A stretch of 64,000 nucleotides of DNA from Methylocystaceae bacterium (GCA_013373205.1 JABXIG010000006.1:1-64000), one strand, 5' to 3'. Counted from the stretch's first letter, positions 1 to 8,814 are shown. The notes: a model not told the origin generated them from the letters alone. Numbers and translations are program-made.

Positions 1-141
1 AATGGCTTCTTCAACGGCAATTTCGTCAAATGGGTTCATAGACATTTTGACGTTTGCTGTTTCTACACCCGTGTTATCCGGCTTTACACGGACATTCACG
101 TTGTAATCAATTACGCGCTTTACTGCGACGAGAACCTTCAT
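1..141 (-). CDS. etfB: Electron transfer flavoprotein beta subunit, N-terminal part (runs off window)
   Basis: Only the first 47 codons are in the window. The translation starts [20 protein letters not shown] and continues into a segment containing [12 protein letters not shown], both typical of the EtfB N-terminus. EtfB pairs with EtfA to carry electrons from acyl-CoA dehydrogenases to ETF-ubiquinone oxidoreductase. The gene lies downstream of the cobalamin adenosyltransferase on the same strand. The nearby methylsuccinyl-CoA dehydrogenase gene encodes a plausible electron donor. Identification is from sequence pattern. The rest of the gene, and presumably etfA, lie outside the window. Confidence 0.93.
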   Translation of the reverse strand, partial: MKVLVAVKRVIDYNVNVRVKPDNTGVETANVKMSMNPFDEIAVEEAI

Positions 142-220
142 GGAATTCCTTTCTCAGAAGTCTGTTTAACTTAGTAAACCCTTACGCCTGAGGCTTCTTA
201 TAAGTATTAAATTTTCGCGT

Positions 221-240
221 TGCACAATAAAGCTTGTGCA
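221..240. promoter_or_regulatory. Short inverted repeat upstream of etfB
   Basis: TGCACAA and TTGTGCA arms are separated by 6 bases, about 80 bases upstream of the etfB start in the 164-base gap after the adenosyltransferase gene. The half-sites share a TTGCA/TGCAA look with the palindrome upstream of ccr. An operator role is inference only. Confidence 0.3.
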
Positions 241-305
241 GGGTTATGTCAATCACGAGAACGATTGCATATTTGCGACAATTCCACCCAAAAAAAGCCC
301 TTAAA

Positions 306-869
306 TCAACGATGCGCACCCGGTTTCCACAGAATGTCTGATTTGCCTTTGTCATTAAGGAACCGTGCCATGACAAAAGCATGATCAGACAAGCGATTAA
401 GGTACTGCACACATAAGGGGTTTATCTCCTCGCGATCGGCCAGTTGGCTGCATAAACGTTCTGCACGACGACAGATCGTACGCGATAAATGCAAATAGGC
501 CGAGGCAGGTGAGCCCCCCGGTAAGATAAAAGAGGTTAAATCGCTTAATTGATCGTTCATAAAATCGATTTCCGATTCCAGACGGTCAACCTGTTCAGAA
601 ACAATCCGCAAGGCCCCTTCGTTTTTGCGCCCTGTTTGGGGGGTGCAAAGGTCGGCGCCCAGGTCAAACAGATCGTTCTGAATGCGTTCAAGCATTTGAT
701 CTGCTTCCCCGTCGGTATGGATTCTGGCAAGTCCAATTGTCGCATTGGTTTCATCTACGGAGCCATAAGCATCGACACGCAAATCATATTTGGCAATTCG
801 GGTACCGTCTCCCAGAGATGTTTCGCCATTGTCGCCGCCGCGTGTATAGATTTTAGTTAGTGTGACCAT
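306..869 (-). CDS. Cob(I)yrinic acid a,c-diamide adenosyltransferase, PduO type
   Basis: The enzyme transfers the 5'-deoxyadenosyl group of ATP to cob(I)alamin, making adenosylcobalamin. The N-terminus has the family ATP-binding signature (KIYTRGGDNGETSLGDGTR), then VDAYGSVDETNATIG. The C-terminal half carries SRTICRRAERL and the FVMARFLN segment. The product is about 187 aa, normal for the family. An in-frame start 25 codons upstream exists, but the chosen ATG gives the canonical MVTLTKIYTRGG start and follows an AAAAAAGG-like site. Its placement beside etfB and the ethylmalonyl-CoA genes suggests it supplies coenzyme B12 to the mutase encoded at 6826; that link is inference. Confidence 0.95.
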   Translation of the reverse strand: MVTLTKIYTRGGDNGETSLGDGTRIAKYDLRVDAYGSVDETNATIGLARIHTDGEADQMLERIQNDLFDLGADLCTPQTGRKNEGALRIVSEQVDRLESEIDFMNDQLSDLTSFILPGGSPASAYLHLSRTICRRAERLCSQLADREEINPLCVQYLNRLSDHAFVMARFLNDKGKSDILWKPGAHR

Positions 870-974
870 TGGATTTTCAACCTTTTTTATTTTTATGAAA
901 AAAGTGCAGTCGCGCACTTTTCCAAGCTTCACCCTTTGGGTCAAGTTGAAAGAGGTAAAAAATTATAAAGGACC

Positions 975-3113
975 TTAAGAAATGGCGGTGCGGCTTTCTA
1001 GCGTCGGCATATTGATCAGGCGATAGGTGCCTTTACCTGCCTGTTTGGCCTGATACATGGCGCCATCGGCCATGGTGACGATTTTCTGTAAGTCGTTTTC
1101 CTTGCCAAAGAAACGTACAACCCCGATGGAGAGGCCGATCTTGGCAATCTTGTTATCTTTGACATAAGGCGCGGATATGGCTTGTTGCATTTTATCGACC
1201 ACGGCTTCGATCGCATGGATGTCATCTATACCATGGGCGATCACGGCAAATTCATCCCCGCCAAGCCGTGCGCCAATATCACTGTCGCGTAGGACATGGC
1301 GCAACCGGGCACTAACCTGTACTAAAACCCAGTCGCCAAAGTCATGACCGTGTTGGTCGTTCACCCCTTTAAACCCGTCTAGATCAAAGTAAAACAACAC
1401 ACCGGCGCGTTCGGTTCTGGCGGCCATTGCTACGGCTGTTTGAAGATGTTCATCAAATAAGCGGCGGTTGGCAAGTCCGGTCAGCGCATCATGATGGGCA
1501 AGATGTGCCAGAGTTTCTTTGGCAATTTTGTGTTCTGTAATATCAAAGGCCCACCAAAGAATGGCTTCGCGACCACCATATTCGATCAAACGCGTGCTGA
1601 TTTCTGCCCAAAATTCTTCCCCATCCGCGCGTTGACAACGGGATTCGACACTGCTGATCTGGCGGTTTCGTCGTGTATCGACCCAATGGCGGCGGTGCAT
1701 CTTGGTTTCGGTGTAGAATTTGCGCGTATCATAGCCGATGACATTGCCTTTCGGGATCCGATACATTTCGGCCAGACGTTTGTTGGCAAACAGAAGATTG
1801 AATTTTTTGACGTCGGAAATGCCAATTGCAATGGGGCTGGAGCCTAAAATCCGGCGCAGACGTTCTTCTGACACCCGCAAAGCTTCTTCGGCTTTATGGC
1901 TTTCTGAAATATCCAGTAGCAACCCGTTCCAGACTGTATCGCCGTTGGCACCGCGATGGACGCGCCCACTGGCGCGCACCCAGAGTAGTTCATCTGTTCT
2001 GCGATGGTGCATACGCACATCTATGGTCCAGTCGCTTAACGTTTCTCCTGCTTTTTCCATAGTTTGTAAAAAGCGCAGGCGGTCTTCGTCGACGATGATT
2101 CTTTTTAACAGGTTCGGATCCGACATCATGGATGCCGGGCCCCATCCGGTTAATTCACGCACCCCCTGACTGATATAACTGAAATTAGTTTGGCCGGACG
2201 CATTACGGCGCATTTGATAGACCACACCGGGGATATTAGCCCCCACATCGCTGAAACGACGTTGGGTTTCGCGCAAAGACCAGACGGTTTCTGTCTGGGT
2301 AAAGGCATTGCCCAGTAGATCGCCGACCACTTTAAAGGTGGCCACATCCATTTCGTTCCAAAGGCGGGGCGTATCAAAATGCATCCCGATCAACCATAAA
2401 GTCCCGTGCGCCAGTAAAACCGGGGCAACCAAGGCTGCGTGGGCGCCAAAACTGTTTAAGGTATCGGCCAAATATTCAGCTTCCTCCGGCAGGTCGGCAC
2501 TGTTGCTGATGGTGACCACTTCATTTTGGCGCAGGCGTTCCATTAACCAGGGGCACATGATATCTCGGGGAAATCCTTCTTTGCCGATGTCTTGAGTGCG
2601 TCCCCAAAAGTAACGGATTTGATGGCTGTTATTGGATAAATCCACCCGTGCGGCAAAACAACGATCCGCATTGAAATAAAGCCCGGCCGCACGCACGGCA
2701 GAACGGGCGGCTTCTTCGGCGGGTAGTTCAATAAATTTGCGTGCGATATCGCTATAAAGTTTCTCACGTCCTTCTGAATGGCTGTGACCAATGGGACGCC
2801 CCACAAGCAGATAGTAATTTGAGTGCCCGGTTTCTTGCTCGGGTAATTCGGTCACGCTGACATAGAAACTGAAATGTTCATCTTTGCTGGTTTCAACATA
2901 GAGAACGGCCTGATTAGAGAAATCGCTTTCACTGAGTTCAACATGGACCTGACACGCCACGCCCTTATCACTGTTGCATCCTGTTTCGAAGCAAAAAGCG
3001 TTGTTGGCGTATAAAATATCGGCGTTGCTGCCGGTTTTGTCCGTCTTTTCCACAATGATCATGGAATCCGGGCTAAACTGTGCCGCACGCCCAACGAGGG
3101 CGTCAAAGTCCAT
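975..3113 (-). CDS. PAS/GAF-sensor diguanylate cyclase
   Basis: A soluble protein of 712 aa with no membrane segment. Apparent order: a PAS-like N-terminal region (about 1-115), a GAF-like region (130-290), two PAS domains (about 295-415, with FSYISQGVRELTGWGP, and 420-540), and a C-terminal GGDEF domain. LTGLANRRLF begins the cyclase domain and the active-site GGDEF is at about residues 617-621. An RDSD sequence five residues before it is an intact inhibitory I-site. It therefore probably makes c-di-GMP with product inhibition; the sensed ligand is unknown. It sits between mcd and the adenosyltransferase gene but has its own 300-base upstream gap. Confidence 0.93.
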   Translation of the reverse strand: MDFDALVGRAAQFSPDSMIIVEKTDKTGSNADILYANNAFCFETGCNSDKGVACQVHVELSESDFSNQAVLYVETSKDEHFSFYVSVTELPEQETGHSNYYLLVGRPIGHSHSEGREKLYSDIARKFIELPAEEAARSAVRAAGLYFNADRCFAARVDLSNNSHQIRYFWGRTQDIGKEGFPRDIMCPWLMERLRQNEVVTISNSADLPEEAEYLADTLNSFGAHAALVAPVLLAHGTLWLIGMHFDTPRLWNEMDVATFKVVGDLLGNAFTQTETVWSLRETQRRFSDVGANIPGVVYQMRRNASGQTNFSYISQGVRELTGWGPASMMSDPNLLKRIIVDEDRLRFLQTMEKAGETLSDWTIDVRMHHRRTDELLWVRASGRVHRGANGDTVWNGLLLDISESHKAEEALRVSEERLRRILGSSPIAIGISDVKKFNLLFANKRLAEMYRIPKGNVIGYDTRKFYTETKMHRRHWVDTRRNRQISSVESRCQRADGEEFWAEISTRLIEYGGREAILWWAFDITEHKIAKETLAHLAHHDALTGLANRRLFDEHLQTAVAMAARTERAGVLFYFDLDGFKGVNDQHGHDFGDWVLVQVSARLRHVLRDSDIGARLGGDEFAVIAHGIDDIHAIEAVVDKMQQAISAPYVKDNKIAKIGLSIGVVRFFGKENDLQKIVTMADGAMYQAKQAGKGTYRLINMPTLESRTAIS

Positions 3114-3413
3114 ATCTGTTAGTTACCTGTAGGTGAATTTGTCAATTTTCGGTAGTTTAACACCGAACGAGTTTAGGGCAAAGCATCAAAACAAAAAAGG
3201 TCAGACCAATATAAAAAATGGCCCCTTTCCTAAGTAAAAGAAAGGGGCCAAAGTTGGCTTCGCTGTCTGCCTTTTTCCCACATCTTGGGGAAAGCATGCA
3301 TGTTAACGGATGGCAGAGTCCATAGAAGTCAACCGCACGCGATCTGCACCTTCTCTTTATAACCTCTCAAAGAAGAGGGAGAGGGATATTCCAAGAAGAA
3401 GGTGCAAAAGGGT
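3114..3413. other. Intergenic region between mcd and the diguanylate cyclase gene
   Basis: No credible gene is seen here. The region contains the mcd terminator at 3211-3250. It also has a long-range inverted repeat with arms GCACCTTCT (3346-3354) and AGAAGGTGC (3397-3405) just after the mcd stop codon. The diguanylate cyclase promoter must lie near the left end, but no convincing hexamers were found. Confidence 0.6.
3211..3250 (-). terminator. Rho-independent terminator after mcd
   Basis: An 11-bp perfect stem (TGGCCCCTTTC / GAAAGGGGCCA) has a 10-base loop. Read on the minus strand it is followed by TTTTTTAT. It lies about 165 bases past the mcd stop codon and would isolate mcd from the diguanylate cyclase gene. 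Confidence 0.8.
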
Positions 3414-5078
3414 TTAGGAACGACGGGTCAACAGACCGCGGGCAATAACACCGGCCTGAATTTCCGCAGCACCTTCAAAAACGTTAAGAATACGGCTATC
3501 ACATAAAACCCGCGAGATTGGGTATTCTGTGGCATAGCCATTCCCGCCATGGATTTGCAAGGCGTTATCCGCGTTGGTCCAGGCCACACGTGCAGCCAGC
3601 AGTTTTGCCATACCAGCTTCGATGTCACACCGTACATCGTGATCTTTTTCCCAACCTGAGAAATAGGTCAGCTGTTTCGCGATCATGGTTTCGACAACCA
3701 TCCAGGCGATTTTGGCGTGAACGCGCGGGAATTCAAAGATCGGTTTGCCAAATTGTACACGTTCTGTGGCATAACGCAGCCCCAGTTCAAGGGCAGATGT
3801 TGCCACACCGGAGGCGCGTGCTGCGGTTTGAATACGGGCAGATTCGAAAGTTTCCATCAGCTGTTTAAAGCCTTGGCCTTCTTCACCGCCAAGCAATTGA
3901 CCTTCTGGCACTTCAAAGCCATCAAAGGCTAGTTCATATTCTTTCATGCCGCGATAACCGAGAACCTCGATCTCGCCGCCATCCATGCCGTCGGCCGGGA
4001 AGGGGTTATCTTCGGTGCCGCGGGGCTTTTCAGCCAGCAACATGGACAGACCCTTATAGCCTTTTTCATCCGGGTTGGTGCGTACCAGCAAGGTCATCAG
4101 ATCAGACCGTGACGCGTGGGTAATCCAGGTTTTGTTACCTGTGACTTTCCAAGTGCCATTTTCTAAAACCGCACGGGTTTTTAGCGATCCCAGATCAGAC
4201 CCTGTGTTTGGTTCTGTAAAGACAGCCGTTGGCAAAATTTCACCACTTGAGATCAGCGGCAGATATTTTTCTTTTTGCTCGTCCGTGCCGCCCAAGCGGA
4301 TCAATTCACCTGCGATTTCATTACGGGTCCCGAGGGAGCCCACACCGATATAACCACGCGACAATTCTTCGGTCACCACGCACATGGCGGTTTTACCCAT
4401 GCCAAGCCCGCCATATTCTTCCGGGATGGTGAGGCCAAAGACACCCATTTCAGCAACCTGTTCGATGATCTCCAGCGGGATCAGCTCGTCAGCTTCGTGC
4501 CATTTGTGGGCTTGTTCGATCACTTGTTCGTTCACAAAACGACGGAACTGATCGCGGATCATTTCCAGTTCTTCATCCAGACCTGTTGCACCGAAGGACC
4601 CTGTTTCCAGACCTTCTTTGGCAAATTCTGCGATCTTGCGACGAACAGCCGGTGTGTTGCCTTCATATTTGAAGCGCTTCACATCGTCTTTCATATATTC
4701 ATGACAGTCTTTAGACGTCAGGCCCAGATCGTGGGGACGGATGACTTCTACTTGTGAGATAGCAATGCCGTGGGTTAATTGCGTGCAATATTCCCCGAAA
4801 GCACATTGTAGAATGAGCTGCTCAAATTCACCGAACGTGCCTTCTTCAGACAGTTTTTCACCCCATTTGTGCATTTGACGCAGGGATTCGACATAGGTTG
4901 CCATCCAGGACAGGCCGTGGGCGGCAGTTTGTTCCATTTCTAGCTTGGCAGAATCTATACGGCCATCGCTCATAACTTTTTCTGCAACGCTGTCTTTGGC
5001 TTTTTCTAACAAAACATCAGCAGCTTCAACGGCACGTCCGGCAGAAGCCAGCAGATCGGACAGGATAAGATCACTCAT
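3414..5078 (-). CDS. mcd: (2S)-methylsuccinyl-CoA dehydrogenase
   Basis: An acyl-CoA dehydrogenase-family flavoenzyme that oxidises (2S)-methylsuccinyl-CoA to mesaconyl-CoA in the ethylmalonyl-CoA pathway and passes electrons to ETF. At 554 aa it is much longer than ordinary acyl-CoA dehydrogenases (about 380-400). The extra part is an N-terminal extension of about 150 residues, as in Mcd. The core shows GVFGLTIPEEYGGLGMGK, VFTEPNTGSDLGSLKTRA (FAD/substrate loop), and a C-terminal QIHGGNGYATEYPISR. The gene is on the same strand as and downstream of ccr, separated by 176 bases of short palindromes. Family assignment to Mcd rests on the extension and the neighbours. Confidence 0.93.
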   Translation of the reverse strand: MSDLILSDLLASAGRAVEAADVLLEKAKDSVAEKVMSDGRIDSAKLEMEQTAAHGLSWMATYVESLRQMHKWGEKLSEEGTFGEFEQLILQCAFGEYCTQLTHGIAISQVEVIRPHDLGLTSKDCHEYMKDDVKRFKYEGNTPAVRRKIAEFAKEGLETGSFGATGLDEELEMIRDQFRRFVNEQVIEQAHKWHEADELIPLEIIEQVAEMGVFGLTIPEEYGGLGMGKTAMCVVTEELSRGYIGVGSLGTRNEIAGELIRLGGTDEQKEKYLPLISSGEILPTAVFTEPNTGSDLGSLKTRAVLENGTWKVTGNKTWITHASRSDLMTLLVRTNPDEKGYKGLSMLLAEKPRGTEDNPFPADGMDGGEIEVLGYRGMKEYELAFDGFEVPEGQLLGGEEGQGFKQLMETFESARIQTAARASGVATSALELGLRYATERVQFGKPIFEFPRVHAKIAWMVVETMIAKQLTYFSGWEKDHDVRCDIEAGMAKLLAARVAWTNADNALQIHGGNGYATEYPISRVLCDSRILNVFEGAAEIQAGVIARGLLTRRS

Positions 5079-5106
5079 GGATCATTCCTTTCAAAAATAT
5101 CTTGTT

Positions 5107-5244
5107 TTCCTGCAGAAACGCAGGAATTTTTGGGATCTAGGTTCCTGTTTTCACAGGGACACAGTTCTCATCTAAAAAAAATCGTTTTCCTGCGAAAGCA
5201 GGAATCTTTATCTGTGGAAAGAGATCCCGGCACATTGTCCGGGA
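5107..5244. repeat. Cluster of four short palindromes between ccr and mcd
   Basis: Four hairpin-forming units lie in 140 bases. They are TTCCTGC...GCAGGAA (5107-5126), an imperfect TTCCTGT...ACAGGGA (5142-5159), TTCCTGCGAAAGCAGGAA (5187-5204) and TCCCGG...CCGGGA (5225-5244). Related units recur at 17293, 36214, 49046 and 56959. They may act as attenuators or mRNA 3'-end stabilisers between the two genes. Confidence 0.75.
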
Positions 5245-5254
5245 CACACCTTGA

Positions 5255-6523
5255 TTAATCGAGGTTTTCTTCCAGTGTTTTCAGGCCTGTTGTCTTCGCA
5301 TTGACCAAAACAGCCATGTTGCCCGGCAAGTGTTGGTTTGCCAGCATTTTCATGTGAGCTTCTGGAATATCTTTCCATGGGAAGACTTCTGACATACATG
5401 GATCAATACGACGTTCCACAACCAGTTTGTTGGCTTGTGAAGCTTGTTTCAGGTTCGCAAAGTGAGAGCCTTGAATACGTTTTTGACGCATCCAGACAAA
5501 ACGGGCATCCATGGTCAGGTTAAAGCCTGTTGTCCCGGCACAGAACACGACCATACCGCCACGTTTAACGACGTTACAGGAAACCGGGAAAGTGGCTTCG
5601 CCCGGGTGTTCAAAGACAAAATCAACGTCGTTGCCTTTGCCGGTAATTTCCCAAATGGCTTTACCGAATTTGCGGGTTTCTTTCATATATTCATTAAAGC
5701 CTTCGCCATTGACTTCCGGCAGTTGGCCCCAGCAGTTGAAGTCTTTACGATTCAACACACCTTTGGCACCCAGGCTCATGACAAAATCACGTTTGGTTTC
5801 ATCGGAGATAACACCAATGGCGTTGGCCCCGGCCACCGCACAAAGCTGGATGGCAAACGATCCGAGACCACCTGAAGCCCCCCAAACTAGAACGTTATGA
5901 CCCGGACGCAGGATGTGTGGACGATGGCCGAACAACATACGATAAGCTGTTGCAAGCGTCAGGGTGTAACAGGCTGATTCTTCCCAAGACAGGTGTTTCG
6001 GACGTTCCATCAATTGTTGTGCTTGGACACGACAGAATTGAGCGAAAGATCCATCCGGTGTTTCATAGCCCCAAATCCGTTGAGAGGGGGAGAACATCGG
6101 GTCGCCACCGTTACATTCTTCATCATCACCGTCATCCTGGTTACAGTGAACGACAACTTCGTCACCCACGTTCCAGCGTTTTACCTTGTCACCTTTCGCC
6201 CAGACGATACCAGACGCGTCAGAACCGGCGATGTGATAATCTTCGCCATGAACGTCAAAGACGGAGATCGGCTTACCCAGTGCAGCCCACACGCCGTTAT
6301 AGTTAACGCCCGCAGCCATTACATAGACGAGTACCTCGTGGCTATCCAATTTCGGTGTTTCAACAACTTCACACTGCATGGCTGTGTCCGGGTTGCCGTG
6401 ACGTTCACGACGGATGGCCCAGGCATACATTTTTTCAGGAACGTGGCCCAGTGGTGGCACTTCACCGATCTCATAGAGATCTTTCTTTTCCTGATTCGCG
6501 GTAACTTCAGCGAGGTAACTCAT
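5255..6523 (-). CDS. ccr: Crotonyl-CoA carboxylase/reductase
   Basis: Ccr reductively carboxylates crotonyl-CoA with NADPH and CO2 to (2S)-ethylmalonyl-CoA, the key step of the ethylmalonyl-CoA pathway. The 422-aa product is a medium-chain dehydrogenase/reductase protein. The N-terminal part has GHVPEKMYAWAIRRERHG and VYVMAAGVNYNGVWAALG. The nucleotide-binding fold is at about 212-226 (VWGASGGLGSFAIQL). The segment FEHPGEATFPVS and the C-terminal MKMLANQHLPGNMAVLV are typical of Ccr rather than of simple enoyl reductases. The ATG is preceded by GGGAG. It is transcribed divergently from ecm. Confidence 0.96.
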   Translation of the reverse strand: MSYLAEVTANQEKKDLYEIGEVPPLGHVPEKMYAWAIRRERHGNPDTAMQCEVVETPKLDSHEVLVYVMAAGVNYNGVWAALGKPISVFDVHGEDYHIAGSDASGIVWAKGDKVKRWNVGDEVVVHCNQDDGDDEECNGGDPMFSPSQRIWGYETPDGSFAQFCRVQAQQLMERPKHLSWEESACYTLTLATAYRMLFGHRPHILRPGHNVLVWGASGGLGSFAIQLCAVAGANAIGVISDETKRDFVMSLGAKGVLNRKDFNCWGQLPEVNGEGFNEYMKETRKFGKAIWEITGKGNDVDFVFEHPGEATFPVSCNVVKRGGMVVFCAGTTGFNLTMDARFVWMRQKRIQGSHFANLKQASQANKLVVERRIDPCMSEVFPWKDIPEAHMKMLANQHLPGNMAVLVNAKTTGLKTLEENLD

Positions 6524-6626
6524 AATCGGGATACTCCCATGGTTTTCTATGGACGTTTACAGGTCAGCCAATTTATTTGGCATTTAAAACTTACCATCAC
6601 ATCTACACCTTTTTTCGACTGAGACA

Positions 6627-6644
6627 AGCTTTTTTTGCGATGCG
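6627..6644. repeat. 18-base direct repeat, copy 1, in ccr/ecm control region
   Basis: AGCTTTTTTTGCGATGCG occurs here and, identically, at 6708-6725, so the copies start 81 bases apart. They flank the palindrome at 6658-6671. Such spacing between two divergent genes suggests protein-binding sites, but the binding factor is unknown. Confidence 0.6.
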
Positions 6645-6657
6645 ACACAAAAAATTG

Positions 6658-6671
6658 GTTGCATATGCAAC
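6658..6671. promoter_or_regulatory. 14-bp perfect palindrome between ccr and ecm
   Basis: GTTGCATATGCAAC is perfectly symmetric and lies 135 bases upstream of ccr and 155 upstream of ecm. TTGCA/TGCAA half-sites resemble those described for short-chain acyl-CoA regulators of the ScfR/RamB type. No such regulator gene is adjacent, so the assignment is tentative. Confidence 0.5.
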
Positions 6672-6707
6672 TTGTTTATAAAAATTCACAGTATTCCATA
6701 GTTTTTT

Positions 6708-6725
6708 AGCTTTTTTTGCGATGCG
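6708..6725. repeat. 18-base direct repeat, copy 2, in ccr/ecm control region
   Basis: This copy is identical to the 6627-6644 copy and in the same orientation. The remaining sequence up to ecm is AT-rich. The whole 302-base gap holds no gene and must carry both divergent promoters. Confidence 0.6.
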
Positions 6726-6825
6726 GAAGATGATAGTTTATCGCTAATGAATGATTCGAAACCGAATAATTATACTAAAGGTGAATCATTATAAGAAATT
6801 ATATTTCGCGTAGGAGCGTCCAAGA

Positions 6826-8814
6826 ATGTCTGACAATCAACCGGTTCAAAAAGACCGCCCATGGCTGTTTCGTACCTATTCAGGTCACAGTTCGGCTGTA
6901 GAAACCAACAAACTGTTTCGCACCAACTTAGGCCGGGGCCAGACCGGCTTGTCGGTTGCATTCGACTTGCCGACACAGACCGGATATGACTCTGACCATA
7001 TCCTGTCCCGTGGCGAAGTCGGTAAAGTGGGTGTGCCTATATCTCATTTAGGGGATATGGAAACTCTGTTTAACGAAATTCCGTTAAACAAGATGAATAC
7101 ATCTATGACGATTAATGCGCCAGCTGCCTGGCAGCTTGCCCTTTATATCGCAACGGCTGAACGTCAGGGGGCGGCGCGATCCGATCTGGCAGGGACAACA
7201 CAAAATGACATTATTAAAGAATACCTGTCACGCGGAACATATATATTCCCGCCGGAACCTTCCTTGCGTTTGATCACGGATATCGCAGCCTTTACTTACC
7301 GTGAAATTCCGAAATGGAACCCGATGAACGTCTGTTCCTATCACCTGCAAGAAGCCGGTGCCACAGCACAGCAGGAATTGGCGTATGCACTGGCGACAGC
7401 TATTGCCGTTCTTGATTCTGTTAAAGCATCAGGTCAGGTCCCGGATGAAGATTTCTCCAAAGTAGTCGGTCGTATTTCTTTCTTTGTGAATGCGGGCGTT
7501 CGATTTGTCACAGAAATATGTAAGATGCGGGCCTTTACCGAATTGTGGGATGAAATCTGCCGTGAACGTTACGGCGTTGAGGAAGAAAAATATCGTCGAT
7601 TTCGTTATGGGGTGCAGGTGAACTCATTGGGTCTGACAGAACAGCAGCCGGAAAATAACGTTTACCGGATTCTGATTGAAATGTTGGCCGTGACCTTGTC
7701 CAAAAATGCCCGTGCTCGTGCGGTGCAATTACCTGCCTGGAACGAAGCCCTTGGTTTGCCACGTCCATGGGACCAGCAATGGTCGCTTCGTCTGCAACAG
7801 ATTATGGCGTTCGAGACCGATCTGCTGGAATATGGTGATCTATTTGATGGCTCCCCTGAAATCACGCGTAAAGTTGAAGAACTGAAAGAAGGGGCTCGTG
7901 ATGAATTGGCCCGTATCGATGAAATGGGCGGATCGATTCCGGCTGTTGAAACCGGCTACATGAAGCAAAAGCTTGTGGAAGCAAACGCAACCCGTCTGGC
8001 GGCTATTGAAGCGGGTGAACAGATCGTTGTTGGCGTTAACAAATTTGCCGAGGGTGAAGAAAGCCCGCTGACGGCTGGGGATGGTGCGATTCTGACTGTT
8101 GATCCTAAATCCGAAGCTGAACAGATTGAACGTCTGAAAGCGTGGCGCGATCAACGTGATAATGCCAAAGTAGATGCTGCAATTGAAGACTTGAAATCTG
8201 CCGCCAAAGAAGGTCGAAACATTATGGAGCCGTCAATTGCGGCTGCCCATGCGGGTGTGACCACCGGGGAATGGGGGACGGCTTTGCGCGAAGTCTTTGG
8301 CGAATATCGTGCACCAACCGGTGTTGGTGGGGCCTCAAGTGCGAAACATGGCGACCAATTGGCCGACGTGCGTACAACAGTGGATGCATTATCAGAAAAA
8401 ATGGGCCGCCGGGTGAAAATGCTGGTGGGCAAACCGGGTCTGGATGGTCACTCTAACGGGGCAGAACAAATTGCTGTTCGTGCCCGTGATGCCGGGATGG
8501 AAGTGGTCTATGAGGGTATTCGTTTGACACCTGCTCAGATCGTTAATGCCGCATTGGAAGAAGGTGTTCATGTGATCGGTCTGTCTATTCTTTCTGGGTC
8601 TCATATTCCATTGGTTACCGAAGTTCTGGAACGTATGAAAGAAGTAGGTATTTCAGATGTTCCGCTTATTGTTGGTGGTATTATCCCGCCAGAAGACGAA
8701 GCCGAACTTCTGAAAGCGGGTGTGTCTCGTATCTACACACCGAAGAACTACGAGATTAACACGATTATGGCCGATATCGCTCAACTGGTTAGTGAAACTG
8801 CCACTGCAGCATAA
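6826..8814 (+). CDS. ecm: Ethylmalonyl-CoA mutase (coenzyme B12-dependent)
   Basis: The enzyme isomerises (2R)-ethylmalonyl-CoA to methylsuccinyl-CoA using adenosylcobalamin. The 662-aa chain combines a methylmalonyl-CoA mutase-like barrel (WLFRTYSGHSSAVETN; GLSVAFDLPTQTGYDSDH; MNTSMTINAPAAW) with a C-terminal B12-binding domain. That domain has the base-off signature GLDGHSNGAEQ near residue 540, then LSILSGSH and IVGGIIPPED. The distinction from methylmalonyl-CoA mutase rests on the family-typical length and on the divergent ccr and nearby mcd, so it is well supported by context. The ATG follows AGGAGCG. A strong terminator follows the gene. Confidence 0.94.
   Translation: MSDNQPVQKDRPWLFRTYSGHSSAVETNKLFRTNLGRGQTGLSVAFDLPTQTGYDSDHILSRGEVGKVGVPISHLGDMETLFNEIPLNKMNTSMTINAPAAWQLALYIATAERQGAARSDLAGTTQNDIIKEYLSRGTYIFPPEPSLRLITDIAAFTYREIPKWNPMNVCSYHLQEAGATAQQELAYALATAIAVLDSVKASGQVPDEDFSKVVGRISFFVNAGVRFVTEICKMRAFTELWDEICRERYGVEEEKYRRFRYGVQVNSLGLTEQQPENNVYRILIEMLAVTLSKNARARAVQLPAWNEALGLPRPWDQQWSLRLQQIMAFETDLLEYGDLFDGSPEITRKVEELKEGARDELARIDEMGGSIPAVETGYMKQKLVEANATRLAAIEAGEQIVVGVNKFAEGEESPLTAGDGAILTVDPKSEAEQIERLKAWRDQRDNAKVDAAIEDLKSAAKEGRNIMEPSIAAAHAGVTTGEWGTALREVFGEYRAPTGVGGASSAKHGDQLADVRTTVDALSEKMGRRVKMLVGKPGLDGHSNGAEQIAVRARDAGMEVVYEGIRLTPAQIVNAALEEGVHVIGLSILSGSHIPLVTEVLERMKEVGISDVPLIVGGIIPPEDEAELLKAGVSRIYTPKNYEINTIMADIAQLVSETATAA

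Noticed and set aside
549-860. Open frame on the plus strand within the adenosyltransferase gene
   Set aside because: It lies wholly opposite a well-supported coding gene and shows no family resemblance.
3346-3405. Second terminator directly after mcd
   Set aside because: The arms are 42 bases apart and lack a T-run; the downstream hairpin at 3211-3250 is the convincing terminator.
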